In this document: positions 36,987 to 46,441 of the stretch, one piece after another
How the letters are laid out: every line of letters begins with the position of its first letter
Numbering within the stretch: position 1 is the stretch's first letter
From: Massilia sp. BSC265
Lineage (GTDB): Bacteria > Pseudomonadota > Gammaproteobacteria > Burkholderiales > Burkholderiaceae_D
NCBI RefSeq assembly: GCF_000740675.1
Contig: NZ_JPXI01000039.1
Coordinates: 62,001-126,000, forward strand
DNA length: 64,000 bases
Direction: 5' to 3'
Program-made: the position numbers and the translations under genes
The notes under the pieces: model-generated
What the model was told of the DNA's origin: nothing
The model's database searches: none
Seen by the model: the letters and a program-made list of their open reading frames with translations, nothing else

Positions 36987-36995
36987 AAAGTTTCC

Positions 36996-37088
36996 TGGCG
37001 GAGACGGTGGGATTCGAACCCACGATACGGGTATAAGCCGTATGCTTCCTTAGCAGGGAAGTGCCTTCGGCCACTCGGCCACGTCTCC
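36996..37088 (-). tRNA. tRNA-Ser(GCU)
   Basis: This is a 93-nt class II tRNA with a long variable arm. The acceptor stem GGAGACG pairs with CGTCTCC, CCA is encoded, and the anticodon loop CTGCTAA gives anticodon GCU, reading AGC/AGU. The T-loop GTTCGAATC is intact. Confidence 0.96.
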
Positions 37089-37188
37089 AATCAGAGCCAA
37101 CTACTTTGTTCGTCAGCGCTGAGTGCACGCATCTTAAGGGCTGGTGTTCGTTGCGTCAAGGACGCACGCCCAAAAATTTTGAAAATTG

Positions 37189-38436
37189 TTAAGCTTGCTC
37201 GAGGTTAAACGCTTTGTGCAGGGCGCGCACGGCCAGCTCCATGTATTTCTCGTCGATCAGCACCGAAATCTTGATCTCCGAGGTCGAGATCATCAGGATG
37301 TTGATGCCCTCTTCCGAGAGCGTACGGAACATCTGCGAGGCCACGCCCACGTGACTGCGCATGCCGACGCCCACCGCCGATACCTTCGACACCTTGGCGT
37401 CGCCCAGCACCTTGGCTGCGCCCAGCGCTTCGCGCTGCGCTTCCAGGATGCCCATCGCCTTCACGTAGTCGTTGCGCGACACGGTAAAGGTGAAGTCGGT
37501 CTTGCCTTCGACCGACTGGTTCTGGATGATCATGTCCACTTCGATGTTGGCATCGGCCACCGGGCCGAGAATGTGGAAGGCGACGCCCGGCTTGTCCGGC
37601 ACGCCCAGGACGGTGATCTTGGCTTCATCGCGATTGAAGGCGATACCGGAGATGACGGCTTGTTCCATGTTGCTTTCTTCCTCAAACGAAATCAGGGTGC
37701 CGGACTTCGCTTCTTCGTCCAGCGGCATCAGGGGATCGGTCAGCGACGACAGCACGCGCGTCGGGACCTGGTAATTACCTGCGAATTCGACCGAACGCGT
37801 CTGCAGGACTTTCGAGCCCAGCGACGCCAGTTCCAGCATTTCCTCGAAGGTGATCTTCTCGAGGCGGCGCGCCTCGTGCACCACGCGCGGGTCGGTCGTG
37901 TACACGCCGTCCACGTCGGTGTAGATCAGGCATTCGTCGGCCTTGAGCGCGGCGGCGATCGCCACTGCCGAGGTATCCGAACCGCCGCGGCCCAGGGTCG
38001 AGATGTTGCCATCTTCGTCCATGCCCTGGAAACCCGTGATGATGACGATCTTGCCGGCTTCCAGGTCGGCGCGCACGCGGGTGTCGTCGATCGACTGGAT
38101 GCGCGCCTTGGTGAAGGAGGAGTCGGTGCGGATGCCCGCCTGCCAACCGGTGTACGAGACCGCGTCCTTGCCGATGGCCAGCAACGCCATCGCCAGCAGG
38201 CCGACCGAGACCTGCTCGCCGGTCGAGGCAATCATGTCCAGTTCGCGCGGATCCGGCTGCGGCATGATTTCCTTGGCCAGCGCGATCAGGCGGTTGGTTT
38301 CACCGGACATCGCGGAAGGCACGACCACGATCTGGTGGCCGGCATCATGCCACTTCGCCACGCGGGCCGCGACATTCTTGATACGGTCCGTCGAGCCCAT
38401 CGACGTCCCGCCGTATTTGTGGACAATTAAAGCCAT
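37189..38436 (-). CDS. lysC: aspartate kinase
   Basis: This 415-residue kinase phosphorylates aspartate in the first step towards lysine, threonine, methionine and diaminopimelate. The kinase domain starts ALIVHKYGGTSMGSTDRI and contains TLGRGGSDTSAVAIAAALKA. Two ACT domains in the C-terminal third (ITVLGVPDKPGVAFHILG; VSAVGVGMRSHVGVASQMF) suggest feedback inhibition by lysine and/or threonine. ATG 38436 is chosen by homology; an upstream ATG at 38469 adds non-conserved residues. It stands upstream of tRNA-Ser on the same strand. Confidence 0.96.
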   Translation of the reverse strand: MALIVHKYGGTSMGSTDRIKNVAARVAKWHDAGHQIVVVPSAMSGETNRLIALAKEIMPQPDPRELDMIASTGEQVSVGLLAMALLAIGKDAVSYTGWQAGIRTDSSFTKARIQSIDDTRVRADLEAGKIVIITGFQGMDEDGNISTLGRGGSDTSAVAIAAALKADECLIYTDVDGVYTTDPRVVHEARRLEKITFEEMLELASLGSKVLQTRSVEFAGNYQVPTRVLSSLTDPLMPLDEEAKSGTLISFEEESNMEQAVISGIAFNRDEAKITVLGVPDKPGVAFHILGPVADANIEVDMIIQNQSVEGKTDFTFTVSRNDYVKAMGILEAQREALGAAKVLGDAKVSKVSAVGVGMRSHVGVASQMFRTLSEEGINILMISTSEIKISVLIDEKYMELAVRALHKAFNLEQA

Positions 38437-38584
38437 ATCAGGAAGGGTTCCAGCTTGTTGAAAGATCAAAAGGGGACCTTTACTCTAGCATGCTGCAGCG
38501 CAGTATCACAAGCCGGACAGGGAGAAAAAGCTATACGAAAAGAAAATAAAGTAATACTGTTTTCGTATAGAAACTAAGACAAGT

Positions 38585-39994
38585 CTAGACAGGTTCTGGC
38601 ACCCAGCGCACTGCGATGCGCCCGCCCTGCCCCTCACGCATGTGACGGCAATCCATGCCGATGCCGGCGGCAAACAGCAGGTCGCGGTCGGCCCAGACCA
38701 GCGGCGCACGCTCGCGCTCCCAGGCAGGCACGCCCAGCGCCTGGTAATGCGCCTTCAGGCCCCGGGTAGGCCGGTTGGCGGCCGGCTTGAGGCGCTCGCC
38801 ACCCTTGCGGAAGTCGATGGTCAGGAGCTGGCTGCGCAGCCAGGCCGGGTCAAAGCCCTGCTCCGAGATGTCGAAATGGAGCACACCGCCATATGCAGGG
38901 AAAGCGAGGGAAGCTTCCCCGTTCCAGCGGAAGTGTTCGCCTTCCTTGACCAGTACGCCGACATCGTCGGGGTCGCGCATGCCGGCAAGATCCGGCAGCT
39001 TCGGCGTTAGGTAGAGCTTGCCGCGGTGGCGGCGGATATGGCAGCTTGGGTGCGTCACCTTCAGCTGGGCATCCTCGCGCGCCGAGAACAGCTGGGACAC
39101 CATCTCGCCCAGCCAGGCGGTCGAGGGCATCGCCAGGCCGCGACTCGAAAACAGGTGACGCAGCATGTTGTCGATGCGATCGCGGCTGAGCTTCTGCACC
39201 CGCGCCAGGTCCACGGCATCGCCGTCGAGGCAGGCAGCCAGGTCCTGCTCCGCGACCTCGTCAAGGATGCGCTGGGCGGCCTGGACATGGGCGGCACCGC
39301 GTGCGAGCCGTTGCGGGTAACCCGGGAAGCTGGCCGCCAGCGCCGGCATCACCCCGTGGCGCAGGGCATTGCGCGCATAACGCGGATCGCTGTTGGATTC
39401 GTCCTCCACCCATTCCAGACCCACGGCGCGCGCGTAGTCTTCGAGCTGCGCGCGCGACAGCGCCAGCAGCGGACGCGCCATGACGAGCTCCTGGTCGCCC
39501 AGCAGTCCGGGCGCACGGTTGGCGGCATCCATGCCCGACAGCCCGGCGGGGCCGGAGCCGCGCAGCAGCTGGAGCAGGACCGTCTCGGCCTGGTCGTCGA
39601 GGTGGTGGGCGGTCAGCAAGAGTTGCGCGCCGTGGGCGACGCACATCTCGCCCAGCGCGCGGTAGCGCAGCTTGCGGGCTGCTGCCTCGGTGCCGTCCTT
39701 GCTCCTCGCGACCTCGACACGGCGCTGGTCGAAGGCGATCCCGAGCGCCGCGCAGGCTTGCGCGCAGTGGTCCAGCCAGGCGTCGGCATTCGGACTCAGC
39801 CCGTGATGGACGTGGAAGGCGTGCAGCGCAATGCCTTGCTCCGCCGCCCAGGCATGGGCAAGCCGCAGCAAGGCCATCGAATCGAGGCCGCCGCTGCAAG
39901 CTATCGCAATGGAGCTGGGAGAGTAGGTGTCGCGCAGGCCGGTCAGGGCCTGCGCAAAGATTGCCGGGACTTGCCCGGCGCGGGTGGAACTCAC
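38585..39994 (-). CDS. tilS: tRNA(Ile)-lysidine synthetase
   Basis: This 469-residue enzyme converts the wobble cytidine of tRNA-Ile(CAU) to lysidine, so that it reads AUA and is charged with Ile. The ATP pyrophosphatase P-loop is [12 protein letters not shown] (about residues 32-43), followed by [13 protein letters not shown] and [20 protein letters not shown]. The C-terminal substrate-binding domains are present. The start is GTG at 39994, overlapping the accA stop (GTGA), so translation is coupled. A much longer open frame upstream is only the antisense/out-of-frame shadow of accA. Confidence 0.94.
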   Translation of the reverse strand: MSSTRAGQVPAIFAQALTGLRDTYSPSSIAIACSGGLDSMALLRLAHAWAAEQGIALHAFHVHHGLSPNADAWLDHCAQACAALGIAFDQRRVEVARSKDGTEAAARKLRYRALGEMCVAHGAQLLLTAHHLDDQAETVLLQLLRGSGPAGLSGMDAANRAPGLLGDQELVMARPLLALSRAQLEDYARAVGLEWVEDESNSDPRYARNALRHGVMPALAASFPGYPQRLARGAAHVQAAQRILDEVAEQDLAACLDGDAVDLARVQKLSRDRIDNMLRHLFSSRGLAMPSTAWLGEMVSQLFSAREDAQLKVTHPSCHIRRHRGKLYLTPKLPDLAGMRDPDDVGVLVKEGEHFRWNGEASLAFPAYGGVLHFDISEQGFDPAWLRSQLLTIDFRKGGERLKPAANRPTRGLKAHYQALGVPAWERERAPLVWADRDLLFAAGIGMDCRHMREGQGGRIAVRWVPEPV

Positions 39995-40968
39995 TCTTCG
40001 CGCGGCAGCGTTTCCTTGAACTTGCCGTAGGCCATCAGCTTCGCGTGACGGGCGTCGAGCAGGTCCTTGGTCTTCATGCCCTGGAACTGGCGCAGGGTGT
40101 CGGCCAGCGCGCGCTTGAGCAGCTGGGCCATCTGCTTCGGATCGCGGTGCGCGCCGCCCAGCGGCTCGTTGACGATCTTGTCGATCAGGCCGATGGCCTT
40201 CAGGCGGTGCGCAGTCAGACCCAGCGCGTCGGCGGCGTCGGCCGCGCGCTCGGACGTCTTCCACAGGATCGAGGCGCAGCCTTCCGGCGAGATCACCGAG
40301 TAGGTGGCGTACTGCAGCATCAGCACGGCGTCGCCGACGGCGATCGCCAGCGCGCCGCCCGAACCGCCCTCGCCGATGATGGTGGCGATCAGCGGCACCT
40401 TCAGCTCGGCCATGACGTACAGGTTGTGGCCGATCGCTTCCGACTGGCCGCGCTCTTCTGCGTCGATACCCGGGAAGGCGCCCGGGGTGTCCACGAAGGT
40501 GAAGATCGGCAGGTTGAACTTCTCGGCCAGCTTCATCAGGCGCATGGCCTTGCGGTAGCCTTCGGGCTTCGGCATGCCGAAGTTGCGCATGGCGCGCTCT
40601 TTGGTGTCGCGGCCCTTCTGGTGGCCGATGACCATGCAGGCCTGGCCATTGAAGCGGGCCAGGCCGCCGATGATCGACTGGTCGTCGGCGAAGGTGCGGT
40701 CGCCGTGCAGTTCGTGGAAGTCGGTGAAGATCGCGTTCACGTAGTCCATCGTGTAGGGACGTTGCGGGTGGCGTGCGATCTGGGACACCTGCCATGGGGT
40801 CAGCTTGGCGTAGATGTCCTTGGTGAGCTGCTGGCTCTTCTTGGCCAGGCGGTCGATCTCTTCCGAGATGTCGACGGCGGAATCGTCCTGCACGAAGCGC
40901 AGCTCTTCAATCTTGGACTCGAGCTCGGCAACCGGCTGCTCAAAATTGAGGAAAGTTGTTTTAGTCAT
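39991..40968 (-). CDS. accA: acetyl-CoA carboxylase carboxyltransferase subunit alpha
   Basis: This 325-residue subunit, with AccD, transfers the carboxyl group from biotin to acetyl-CoA to make malonyl-CoA. It shows the crotonase-type carboxyltransferase core, including [20 protein letters not shown] and [15 protein letters not shown]. The N-terminal helix [20 protein letters not shown] is typical. It lies upstream of tilS with overlapping stop/start. The length matches the family. Confidence 0.97.
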   Translation of the reverse strand: MTKTTFLNFEQPVAELESKIEELRFVQDDSAVDISEEIDRLAKKSQQLTKDIYAKLTPWQVSQIARHPQRPYTMDYVNAIFTDFHELHGDRTFADDQSIIGGLARFNGQACMVIGHQKGRDTKERAMRNFGMPKPEGYRKAMRLMKLAEKFNLPIFTFVDTPGAFPGIDAEERGQSEAIGHNLYVMAELKVPLIATIIGEGGSGGALAIAVGDAVLMLQYATYSVISPEGCASILWKTSERAADAADALGLTAHRLKAIGLIDKIVNEPLGGAHRDPKQMAQLLKRALADTLRQFQGMKTKDLLDARHAKLMAYGKFKETLPREE

Positions 40969-41099
40969 TGTACCTCCGGATTATTTCGTGGCCGCAGCGT
41001 TTCCGTTCGCGCAGCATGCACCGGGCCGGCAGCGACACCGAGTGACGCTGCCTGGCCCTGTTTTGGGCGTTATTCTACCGTACCCGAACCGCGTATCGT

Positions 41100-41780
41100 T
41101 CAAGGCAGCGGATCGAGGCTACGCCATAAATACCAGGTCGCCACCGTACGCCAGGGCTCCCAGTTGGCCGCCACCTCGCGCGCATCGCTGCGAGAAACAG
41201 GTTCGCCAGAGAAATAATTCTGGCTGATTCCCTGGATCAGGCCGGGATCGTCGAGCGGCAGCACGTTTGGACGGAGCAGATTAAATATCAAAAACATCTC
41301 CGCTGTCCAGCGGCTGATGCCGCGGATCTGGACCAGTTCGGCGATGACGGCCTCGTCGTCCATCTGCGACCACAGGTCGGCATGGACGCGCTTGGCCTTG
41401 AAACTGTCGGCCAGGTCGAGGATGTATTCGGTCTTGCGCTTGGACAAACCACAGCCCGCCAACTCGGCGGCGCCGGCCTTGAGCACCTGGGCGGGCGACA
41501 GCTTCGGACAGATCGCCAGCAGCTTGGCCCAGGCCGCGTCGGCGGCCTTCGGGGTCACCTGCTGGCCCACGATCGAACGCGCCAGCGTGGTGAAGGGGTC
41601 GGGCTGGCCGCGCAGGTGCAGGTCGCCGATCTGGGGGATCAGCTTGGCCATGATGCGGTCGCGCGCCATGAGGGCAGCCTTCGCTTCCGCCCAGTAAACC
41701 GGGACCCGCAGTTCCAAATGCGGCTCTTCCAGCGCGCCCTGCACTCCTGCAGCCGCGAACTTGTCCTTGTCGGCGGCCAT
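41100..41780 (-). CDS. DNA-3-methyladenine glycosylase II family protein
   Basis: This 226-residue helix-hairpin-helix DNA glycosylase removes alkylated bases. The HhH-GPD region includes ARSIVGQQVTPKAADAAW and IRGISRWTAEMFLIFNLLRP, with the catalytic aspartate probably in LPLDDPGL. It is shorter than E. coli AlkA (282 residues) because the N-terminal domain is reduced, as in many bacterial AlkA-like enzymes. It overlaps the cysS stop codon by one base (TAATG), so both are probably on one transcript. Confidence 0.92.
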   Translation of the reverse strand: MAADKDKFAAAGVQGALEEPHLELRVPVYWAEAKAALMARDRIMAKLIPQIGDLHLRGQPDPFTTLARSIVGQQVTPKAADAAWAKLLAICPKLSPAQVLKAGAAELAGCGLSKRKTEYILDLADSFKAKRVHADLWSQMDDEAVIAELVQIRGISRWTAEMFLIFNLLRPNVLPLDDPGLIQGISQNYFSGEPVSRSDAREVAANWEPWRTVATWYLWRSLDPLP

Positions 41781-43165
41781 TATGCGCGGCGCCAGGTCGT
41801 CGTCCCGTCCGGCTTGTCTTCCAGGATGATCCCGGCGGCAGTCAGTTCGGCGCGGATCGCGTCCGCTTCGGCAAAATTGCGGGCTTTCTTGGCGGCGGCG
41901 CGGCGGGCGATCGCGTCATCGATGCGCGCGTCCCCTTCCTCGCTGCCGCCCTGCAGGAAGGCTTGCGGCGCGCGCTGGAGGATGCCCAGCACGCCGGCCA
42001 GGGCCTTGAGCTGGCGTGCGCTTTCCAAGGACTTGCTGCGATTGACTTCGCTGGCCAGGTCGAACAACTCGGCCACGGCGAGCGGCGTATTGAAGTCGTC
42101 GTCCATCGCTTCGCGGAAACGCAGAGCGTGGGCTTCGTCCCAGTTCACCGCCGGCTGCTCGCTGTCGATGTCCACGGTCGACAGCGCGGTGTACAGGCGG
42201 GTCAGCGCGCCCTTGGCGTCGTCGATGTGGGCATCCGAATAGTTCAGCGGGCTGCGGTAGTGGGCGCGCAGGATGAAGAAGCGGATGACTTCGGCGTCGT
42301 ACTTCTTGAGCACGTCGCGGATGGTGAAGAAGTTGCCCAGCGACTTGGACATCTTCTCGTTGTCCACGCGCACGAAGCCGTTGTGGATCCAGTAGTTGAC
42401 CATGTTGCCGCCGAACGCCCCCTCGGATTGGGCGATCTCGTTCTCGTGGTGCGGGAACTGCAGGTCGGCGCCGCCGCCGTGGATATCGAAATGCTGGCCC
42501 AGGGTGGCGCAGGACATGGCCGAGCACTCGATGTGCCAGCCCGGACGGCCCTTGCCCCACTTGGAATCCCATTTGGCCTCGGCCGGCTCGGATTCCTTGG
42601 CGGCCTTCCACAGCACGAAGTCGAGCGGATCGCGCTTGCCGCTGTTGACGTCGACGCGCTCGCCGGCGCGCAGGTCGTCGAGCGACTTGCCGGACAGCTT
42701 GCCGTAGCCTTCGAAGCCGCGCACGGCATAGTTCACGTCGCCGTCCTCGCTCTTGTAGGCCAGGCCTTTCGACTCGAGCTGTTCGATGATCGACAGCATC
42801 TGCGGCACGTATTCGGTGGCGCGCGGCACGACGGTCGGCGGCAGCATGTTGAGTGCGCCGATGTCTTCGTCCATGTACTTCACGTTGCGCTCGACCAGCT
42901 GGCCGATGGTCTCGCAGTTCTCGACCGCGCGCTTGATGATCTTGTCGTCGATGTCGGTGATGTTGCGGACGTACTTGACCTCGTAGCCCGAGGCCATGAG
43001 CCAGCGATAGATCACGTCGAAAGCCATCATCATCCGCGCGTGACCGATGTGGCAGTAGTCGTAGACGGTCATGCCGCACACATACATGCCGACCTTGCCG
43101 GCTTCCATCGGGACAAATACCTGCTTGTCACGCGCGAGCGTGTTGTAAATCTTGAGTTGGCTCAT
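41780..43165 (-). CDS. cysS: cysteinyl-tRNA synthetase
   Basis: This 461-residue class I synthetase has the zinc-binding [19 protein letters not shown] (HIGH near residue 37), further zinc ligands in [10 protein letters not shown] and [15 protein letters not shown], and KMSKS in [12 protein letters not shown]. The start at 43165 is fixed by homology ([13 protein letters not shown]); longer in-frame starts lie in the divergent promoter region. It is divergent from the cyclophilin gene ppiA. Length is standard. Confidence 0.97.
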   Translation of the reverse strand: MSQLKIYNTLARDKQVFVPMEAGKVGMYVCGMTVYDYCHIGHARMMMAFDVIYRWLMASGYEVKYVRNITDIDDKIIKRAVENCETIGQLVERNVKYMDEDIGALNMLPPTVVPRATEYVPQMLSIIEQLESKGLAYKSEDGDVNYAVRGFEGYGKLSGKSLDDLRAGERVDVNSGKRDPLDFVLWKAAKESEPAEAKWDSKWGKGRPGWHIECSAMSCATLGQHFDIHGGGADLQFPHHENEIAQSEGAFGGNMVNYWIHNGFVRVDNEKMSKSLGNFFTIRDVLKKYDAEVIRFFILRAHYRSPLNYSDAHIDDAKGALTRLYTALSTVDIDSEQPAVNWDEAHALRFREAMDDDFNTPLAVAELFDLASEVNRSKSLESARQLKALAGVLGILQRAPQAFLQGGSEEGDARIDDAIARRAAAKKARNFAEADAIRAELTAAGIILEDKPDGTTTWRRA

Positions 43166-43410
43166 GGGTGGTTTCTGGTGAGGGAGAAGATCGGGACGGA
43201 AACAGCGGCTCTGAAACGAAATGCAGGCACGGCGGATAGCGTCGAGATCGTCTGTACCCTCGGGGGTTGTTCTTCTTTGATAGAATGGGACGTTCCGCGC
43301 AAAGTATAGCATTGTTAAAATCCCGGCTGGCCGCATATGGTTCAGCTTTATTTTTCGGGAAAAGACTTGACAGCACCTTGCGCGATGTCCACCAGAGGAG
43401 AGCCAAGACA

Positions 43411-44070
43411 ATGATTACCGCCTTCCGCCGTTCGCTGCTCAAGGGCATCGCCCTGGGTGCCGGCGCCCTGCTCTTTGCCGGCGCCGCCCTGGGCGCGCCG
43501 CAGGAAACCCCGACCGACGCCTCCACGGAGGCCGCGCCCGCCGCGCCGGTGGTGAAGGGTCCGCAGGTGTCGATCAAGACCACGATGGGCGACATCGTCG
43601 TCCAGCTCGACGAAGAACGTGCACCGAAGACGGTTGCGAACTTCATGCAGTACGTGAAACAGGGATTCTACAAGGGCACCATCTTCCACCGCGTGATCGA
43701 CGGCTTCATGATCCAGGCCGGCGGCATGAACGAGAAATTCGAGGGGCGCAAGACCAACAAGCCGGTCAAGAACGAATCGAATAACGGCCTGTCGAACCAG
43801 CCGTACACCATATCGATGGCGCGCGAAGACCACCCGGATTCGGCCACCTCCCAGTTCTTCATCAACGTCGCCGACAATGCGGGCATCGACTATCCGAACT
43901 ACAAGGGCTCGGGTTATACCGTCTTCGGCAAGGTCGTGAAGGGGCAGGAGGTCGTGGACAAGATCAAGGGCGTGGTGGTGGACGATGTGCGCGGCATGCA
44001 GAACGTGCCGGTGACGCCGATCTTCATTAAGTCCGTGACCGTCCTCAAGGGCGACAAGCTTGTAAAATAG
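43411..44070 (+). CDS. ppiA: periplasmic peptidyl-prolyl isomerase (cyclophilin)
   Basis: This 219-residue protein starts with a signal peptide ([20 protein letters not shown], cleavage near AALGA) and a short Ala/Pro/Thr linker. The cyclophilin domain contains [17 protein letters not shown] and [12 protein letters not shown]. It isomerises X-Pro bonds in exported proteins. GAGGAGA precedes the ATG at 43411. It is followed 63 bases later by its cytoplasmic paralogue ppiB. Confidence 0.93.
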   Translation: MITAFRRSLLKGIALGAGALLFAGAALGAPQETPTDASTEAAPAAPVVKGPQVSIKTTMGDIVVQLDEERAPKTVANFMQYVKQGFYKGTIFHRVIDGFMIQAGGMNEKFEGRKTNKPVKNESNNGLSNQPYTISMAREDHPDSATSQFFINVADNAGIDYPNYKGSGYTVFGKVVKGQEVVDKIKGVVVDDVRGMQNVPVTPIFIKSVTVLKGDKLVK

Positions 44071-44133
44071 CGGATGGGCAATCTCTGCTTTTAAGCCATA
44101 CCTTTCAACAATAACCAACGAAGAGGACACCAG

Positions 44134-44625
44134 ATGACTACCGTTCGCATGACCACCAACAAGGGCAACATCACCGTCGAACTGGACGCCGAAAAGGCGC
44201 CGAAGACCGTGGCCAACTTTATCGACTACGTCAACAAGGGTCATTTCACCAACACCATCTTCCACCGCGTGATCAAGGACTTCATGATCCAGGGCGGCGG
44301 TTTCGAGCCGGGCATGAAGCAGAAACCGACCGACGCGACCGTCGAGAACGAAGCCAAGAACGGCCTGAAGAACGACAAGTACACCATCGCCATGGCCCGT
44401 ACCTCCGCGCCGCACTCGGCATCGGCCCAGTTCTTCATCAACACCAAGGACAATGCCTTCCTGAACTACCCGGGCCAGGACGGCTGGGGCTACGCCGTAT
44501 TCGGCAAGGTTACCGAAGGCCAGGACGTGGTCGACCAGATCAACACCGTGCCGACCTCGCGCAGCGGCATGCACTCGGATGTGCCGGTCGATCCGATCAT
44601 CATCGAGAAGGCCGAAGTCATCTGA
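44134..44625 (+). CDS. ppiB: cytoplasmic peptidyl-prolyl isomerase (cyclophilin B)
   Basis: This is a 163-residue single-domain cyclophilin without signal peptide. The active-site segments are NTIFHRVIKDFMIQGGGFEP and ASAQFFINTKDNAFL. AGAGGA precedes the ATG. The ppiA-ppiB-lpxH order is common in betaproteobacteria. The insertion KQKPTDATVENEAKNGLKND is typical of PpiB. Confidence 0.96.
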   Translation: MTTVRMTTNKGNITVELDAEKAPKTVANFIDYVNKGHFTNTIFHRVIKDFMIQGGGFEPGMKQKPTDATVENEAKNGLKNDKYTIAMARTSAPHSASAQFFINTKDNAFLNYPGQDGWGYAVFGKVTEGQDVVDQINTVPTSRSGMHSDVPVDPIIIEKAEVI

Positions 44626-44665
44626 TGATCGCAGTGCGCCGGGTCCTGCAGTCCCCATCGGTTCA

Positions 44666-45421
44666 ATGAACACGCCCGCGCGCACGTTCGCGCTTTTCAT
44701 CTCGGACCTGCACCTGCAGGTCTCCCATCCACGCACGGCCGAAGCTTTTTTTGGTTTCCTGGCCGAGCGTGCGACCCATGCCGAGCGGCTCTACCTGCTC
44801 GGCGATATCTTCGAATACTGGGCCGGCGACGACGACCTCGCCGACCCCTTCCACCAGCAAGTGATTGGCGCCATCCGCGCCGTGAGTGACGGCGGCACGG
44901 CAGTGTACTGGCTTGCCGGCAACCGCGATTTCCTCGTCGGGCCGGGCTTTGCCGAGGCAGCCGGCCTCAGCCTGCTGGAGGAACCGCATGTCATTACCGC
45001 CGGCGGCAGGCGCATTGCCCTGGTCCATGGGGACGCGCAGTGCACCGCCGACCTCAAGTACATGGCCTTTCGCGCGCAGGTGCGTGACCGCGCCTGGCAG
45101 CAGCAATTCCTCGGCATGCCGCTGGCGCAGCGCAAGGCGATCATTGCCGGGCTGCGCGAAGGCAGCCGCGAGGCGCAGGCGGGCAAGTCCTACGAGATCA
45201 TGGATGTGGCGCCCTCAAGCGTGGGGGCGCTGTTCGATGAAGCCGATGCCACGGTGATCATCCATGGCCATACGCACCGGCCGGCGGTGCACGACACCGG
45301 TGGCAAGCTGCGTTATGTGCTGCCGGACTGGGAGCTCGATGCCGAGCCGAAGCGTGGCGGGTGGATCGAACTGGCCCAGGACGGCACGCTGACGCGCCAC
45401 GATGTAGGCTGGGCGGGGTAA
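44666..45421 (+). CDS. lpxH: UDP-2,3-diacylglucosamine diphosphatase
   Basis: This 251-residue metallophosphoesterase hydrolyses UDP-2,3-diacylglucosamine to lipid X, the fourth step of lipid A synthesis, at the inner membrane. The five metallophosphatase blocks are visible: FISDLHLQ, LGDIFEYWAGDD, AGNRDFLVG, LVHGDAQCTAD and IIHGHTHRP. The ATG at 44666 is chosen by homology; no strong ribosome binding site precedes it. It follows ppiB by 40 bases. Confidence 0.95.
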   Translation: MNTPARTFALFISDLHLQVSHPRTAEAFFGFLAERATHAERLYLLGDIFEYWAGDDDLADPFHQQVIGAIRAVSDGGTAVYWLAGNRDFLVGPGFAEAAGLSLLEEPHVITAGGRRIALVHGDAQCTADLKYMAFRAQVRDRAWQQQFLGMPLAQRKAIIAGLREGSREAQAGKSYEIMDVAPSSVGALFDEADATVIIHGHTHRPAVHDTGGKLRYVLPDWELDAEPKRGGWIELAQDGTLTRHDVGWAG

Positions 45422-45456
45422 TTCCTGTCACCGCGTGGGCGGCAGACCCTCCCACC

Positions 45457-45849
45457 CTACCGAACCTCATCCAACAACTCCGGGTGCTTCCCCAGCAGCC
45501 GCAATAGCTTGACCAGCGCCACCGGCGCATGCGCCTCGCCCGCTTCGAACCGCGCGAAATCCCCCGCCTCGTCTCCAAACAGCTCATCTGCCTTCCGCTG
45601 GGTCAGCCCCAGCTGCTTGCGCATCGCCCTGATCGTCTTGAGCTCCTGGGCGTCGACCTGCTTACGGAAAGCCGCGACCAGCTCGCCATAATGGTCGTGC
45701 TCGCCCTGCGCGTACATGACTTCCTTGCAGCCCGCGCAGTGCTCGACGACGACATCCGGAATCGTCGTGCTTTGCCCCTTGTAGGTGTAGTGCATTTCCC
45801 TGATCGCATGCATCAGCGGCGAAACGCCACAGTTCGGGCAGCTCAGCAT
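45457..45849 (-). CDS. MqsA-like antitoxin, no toxin partner
   Basis: This 130-residue two-domain protein has an N-terminal zinc finger (CPNCG at the start and CAGCKEVMY about 35 residues later) and a C-terminal XRE-type helix-turn-helix (LGLTQRKADELFG, then ARFEAGEAHAP). This is the MqsA antitoxin layout. No MqsR-type toxin ORF is found upstream or downstream, so it is an orphan and may act as a plain repressor. GGAGGGA precedes the ATG at 45849. It is divergent from the GntR/ABC operon. Confidence 0.87.
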   Translation of the reverse strand: MLSCPNCGVSPLMHAIREMHYTYKGQSTTIPDVVVEHCAGCKEVMYAQGEHDHYGELVAAFRKQVDAQELKTIRAMRKQLGLTQRKADELFGDEAGDFARFEAGEAHAPVALVKLLRLLGKHPELLDEVR

Positions 45850-45924
45850 CGTTCCCTCCTTCCTTGATCCGTCCACCATCCTACCAAAGTGCAGCGCTGG
45901 GCCGCGCCCGCACTTTTGTTCGAT

Positions 45925-45959
45925 ATGTATGTTTACATTTGCTTATTGGCTGTTATACT
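45925..45959 (+). promoter_or_regulatory. promoter and putative operator of the GntR/ABC operon
   Basis: TTTACA (45932-45937) and TATACT (45954-45959) with a 16-base spacer form a good sigma-70 promoter. An inverted repeat, ATGTA-N4-TACAT (45925-45938), overlaps the -35 box. This is a plausible autoregulatory site for the YtrA-type GntR repressor. Confidence 0.6.
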
Positions 45960-46014
45960 TCACTACAACACCACTTCAACGAATCACCCAATCAGCATAC
46001 CCAGGGAGACCTAG

Positions 46015-46071
46015 ATGAACCATGCAGTGCCAAGACCAAGGAGGACTGGACATGACAGTCGGCTGGAATGA
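46015..46071 (+). CDS. short upstream ORF overlapping the gntR start
   Basis: An 18-codon ORF has its own GGGAGA site and encodes MNHAVPRPRRTGHDSRLE. It runs over the ribosome binding site and start codon of the GntR gene (46052) in another frame, stopping at 46071. It could couple or dampen translation of the regulator. It may also be accidental, so confidence is low. Confidence 0.35.
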   Translation: MNHAVPRPRRTGHDSRLE

Positions 46072-46441
46072 CAACACCCCCATCTACCGCCAGCTCAAGG
46101 AGCGGGTGGTGGGAATGATGCTCGACGGCATTTTGAAAGCCGGCGACGCCCTGCCCTCGGTCCGCCAGATCGCGGCCGAATATCAACTGAATCCGATCAC
46201 CGTTTCCAAGGCCTACCAGGAACTGGTCGACGAGAACCTGGTGGAAAAAAGAAGGGGAATTGGCATGTACGTCACCGAAGGAGCAAGCGAGAAACTGCTG
46301 GCCACCGAACGCGAGCGCTTCATCCGCGAGGAATGGCCGGCCATGGTCGAACGCATCCGCCGCCTCGGCCTGAACGTGGAGCAGCTGCTGCGCGCCACCA
46401 CCCCGGGCGCCAACGGGCTGGCGCCGGGAGGTTCAGCATGA
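46052..46441 (+). CDS. GntR-family regulator, YtrA type
   Basis: This 129-residue protein has an N-terminal GntR winged helix (AGDALPSVRQIAAEYQLNPI, then TVSKAYQELVDENLVEKRRG) and only a short C-terminal helical tail, which defines the YtrA subfamily. These repress adjacent ABC transporter operons, in Bacillus under cell-wall antibiotic stress. AAGGAGGA precedes the ATG. Its stop overlaps the ABC ATPase start (ATGA at 46438). Confidence 0.93.
   Translation: MTVGWNDNTPIYRQLKERVVGMMLDGILKAGDALPSVRQIAAEYQLNPITVSKAYQELVDENLVEKRRGIGMYVTEGASEKLLATERERFIREEWPAMVERIRRLGLNVEQLLRATTPGANGLAPGGSA

Noticed and set aside
37186-38430. 414-codon plus-strand ORF
   Set aside because: Antisense to lysC, whose motifs are unambiguous.
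38585-40795. 736-codon minus-strand frame that would fuse extra sequence to TilS
   Set aside because: The first 267 codons overlap accA in another frame and read as low-complexity Arg/Gly; tilS starts at GTG 39994.
43348-44736. 462-codon minus-strand ORF over ppiA/ppiB
   Set aside because: Antisense shadow; repeated HVD-like peptides mirror the two cyclophilins.
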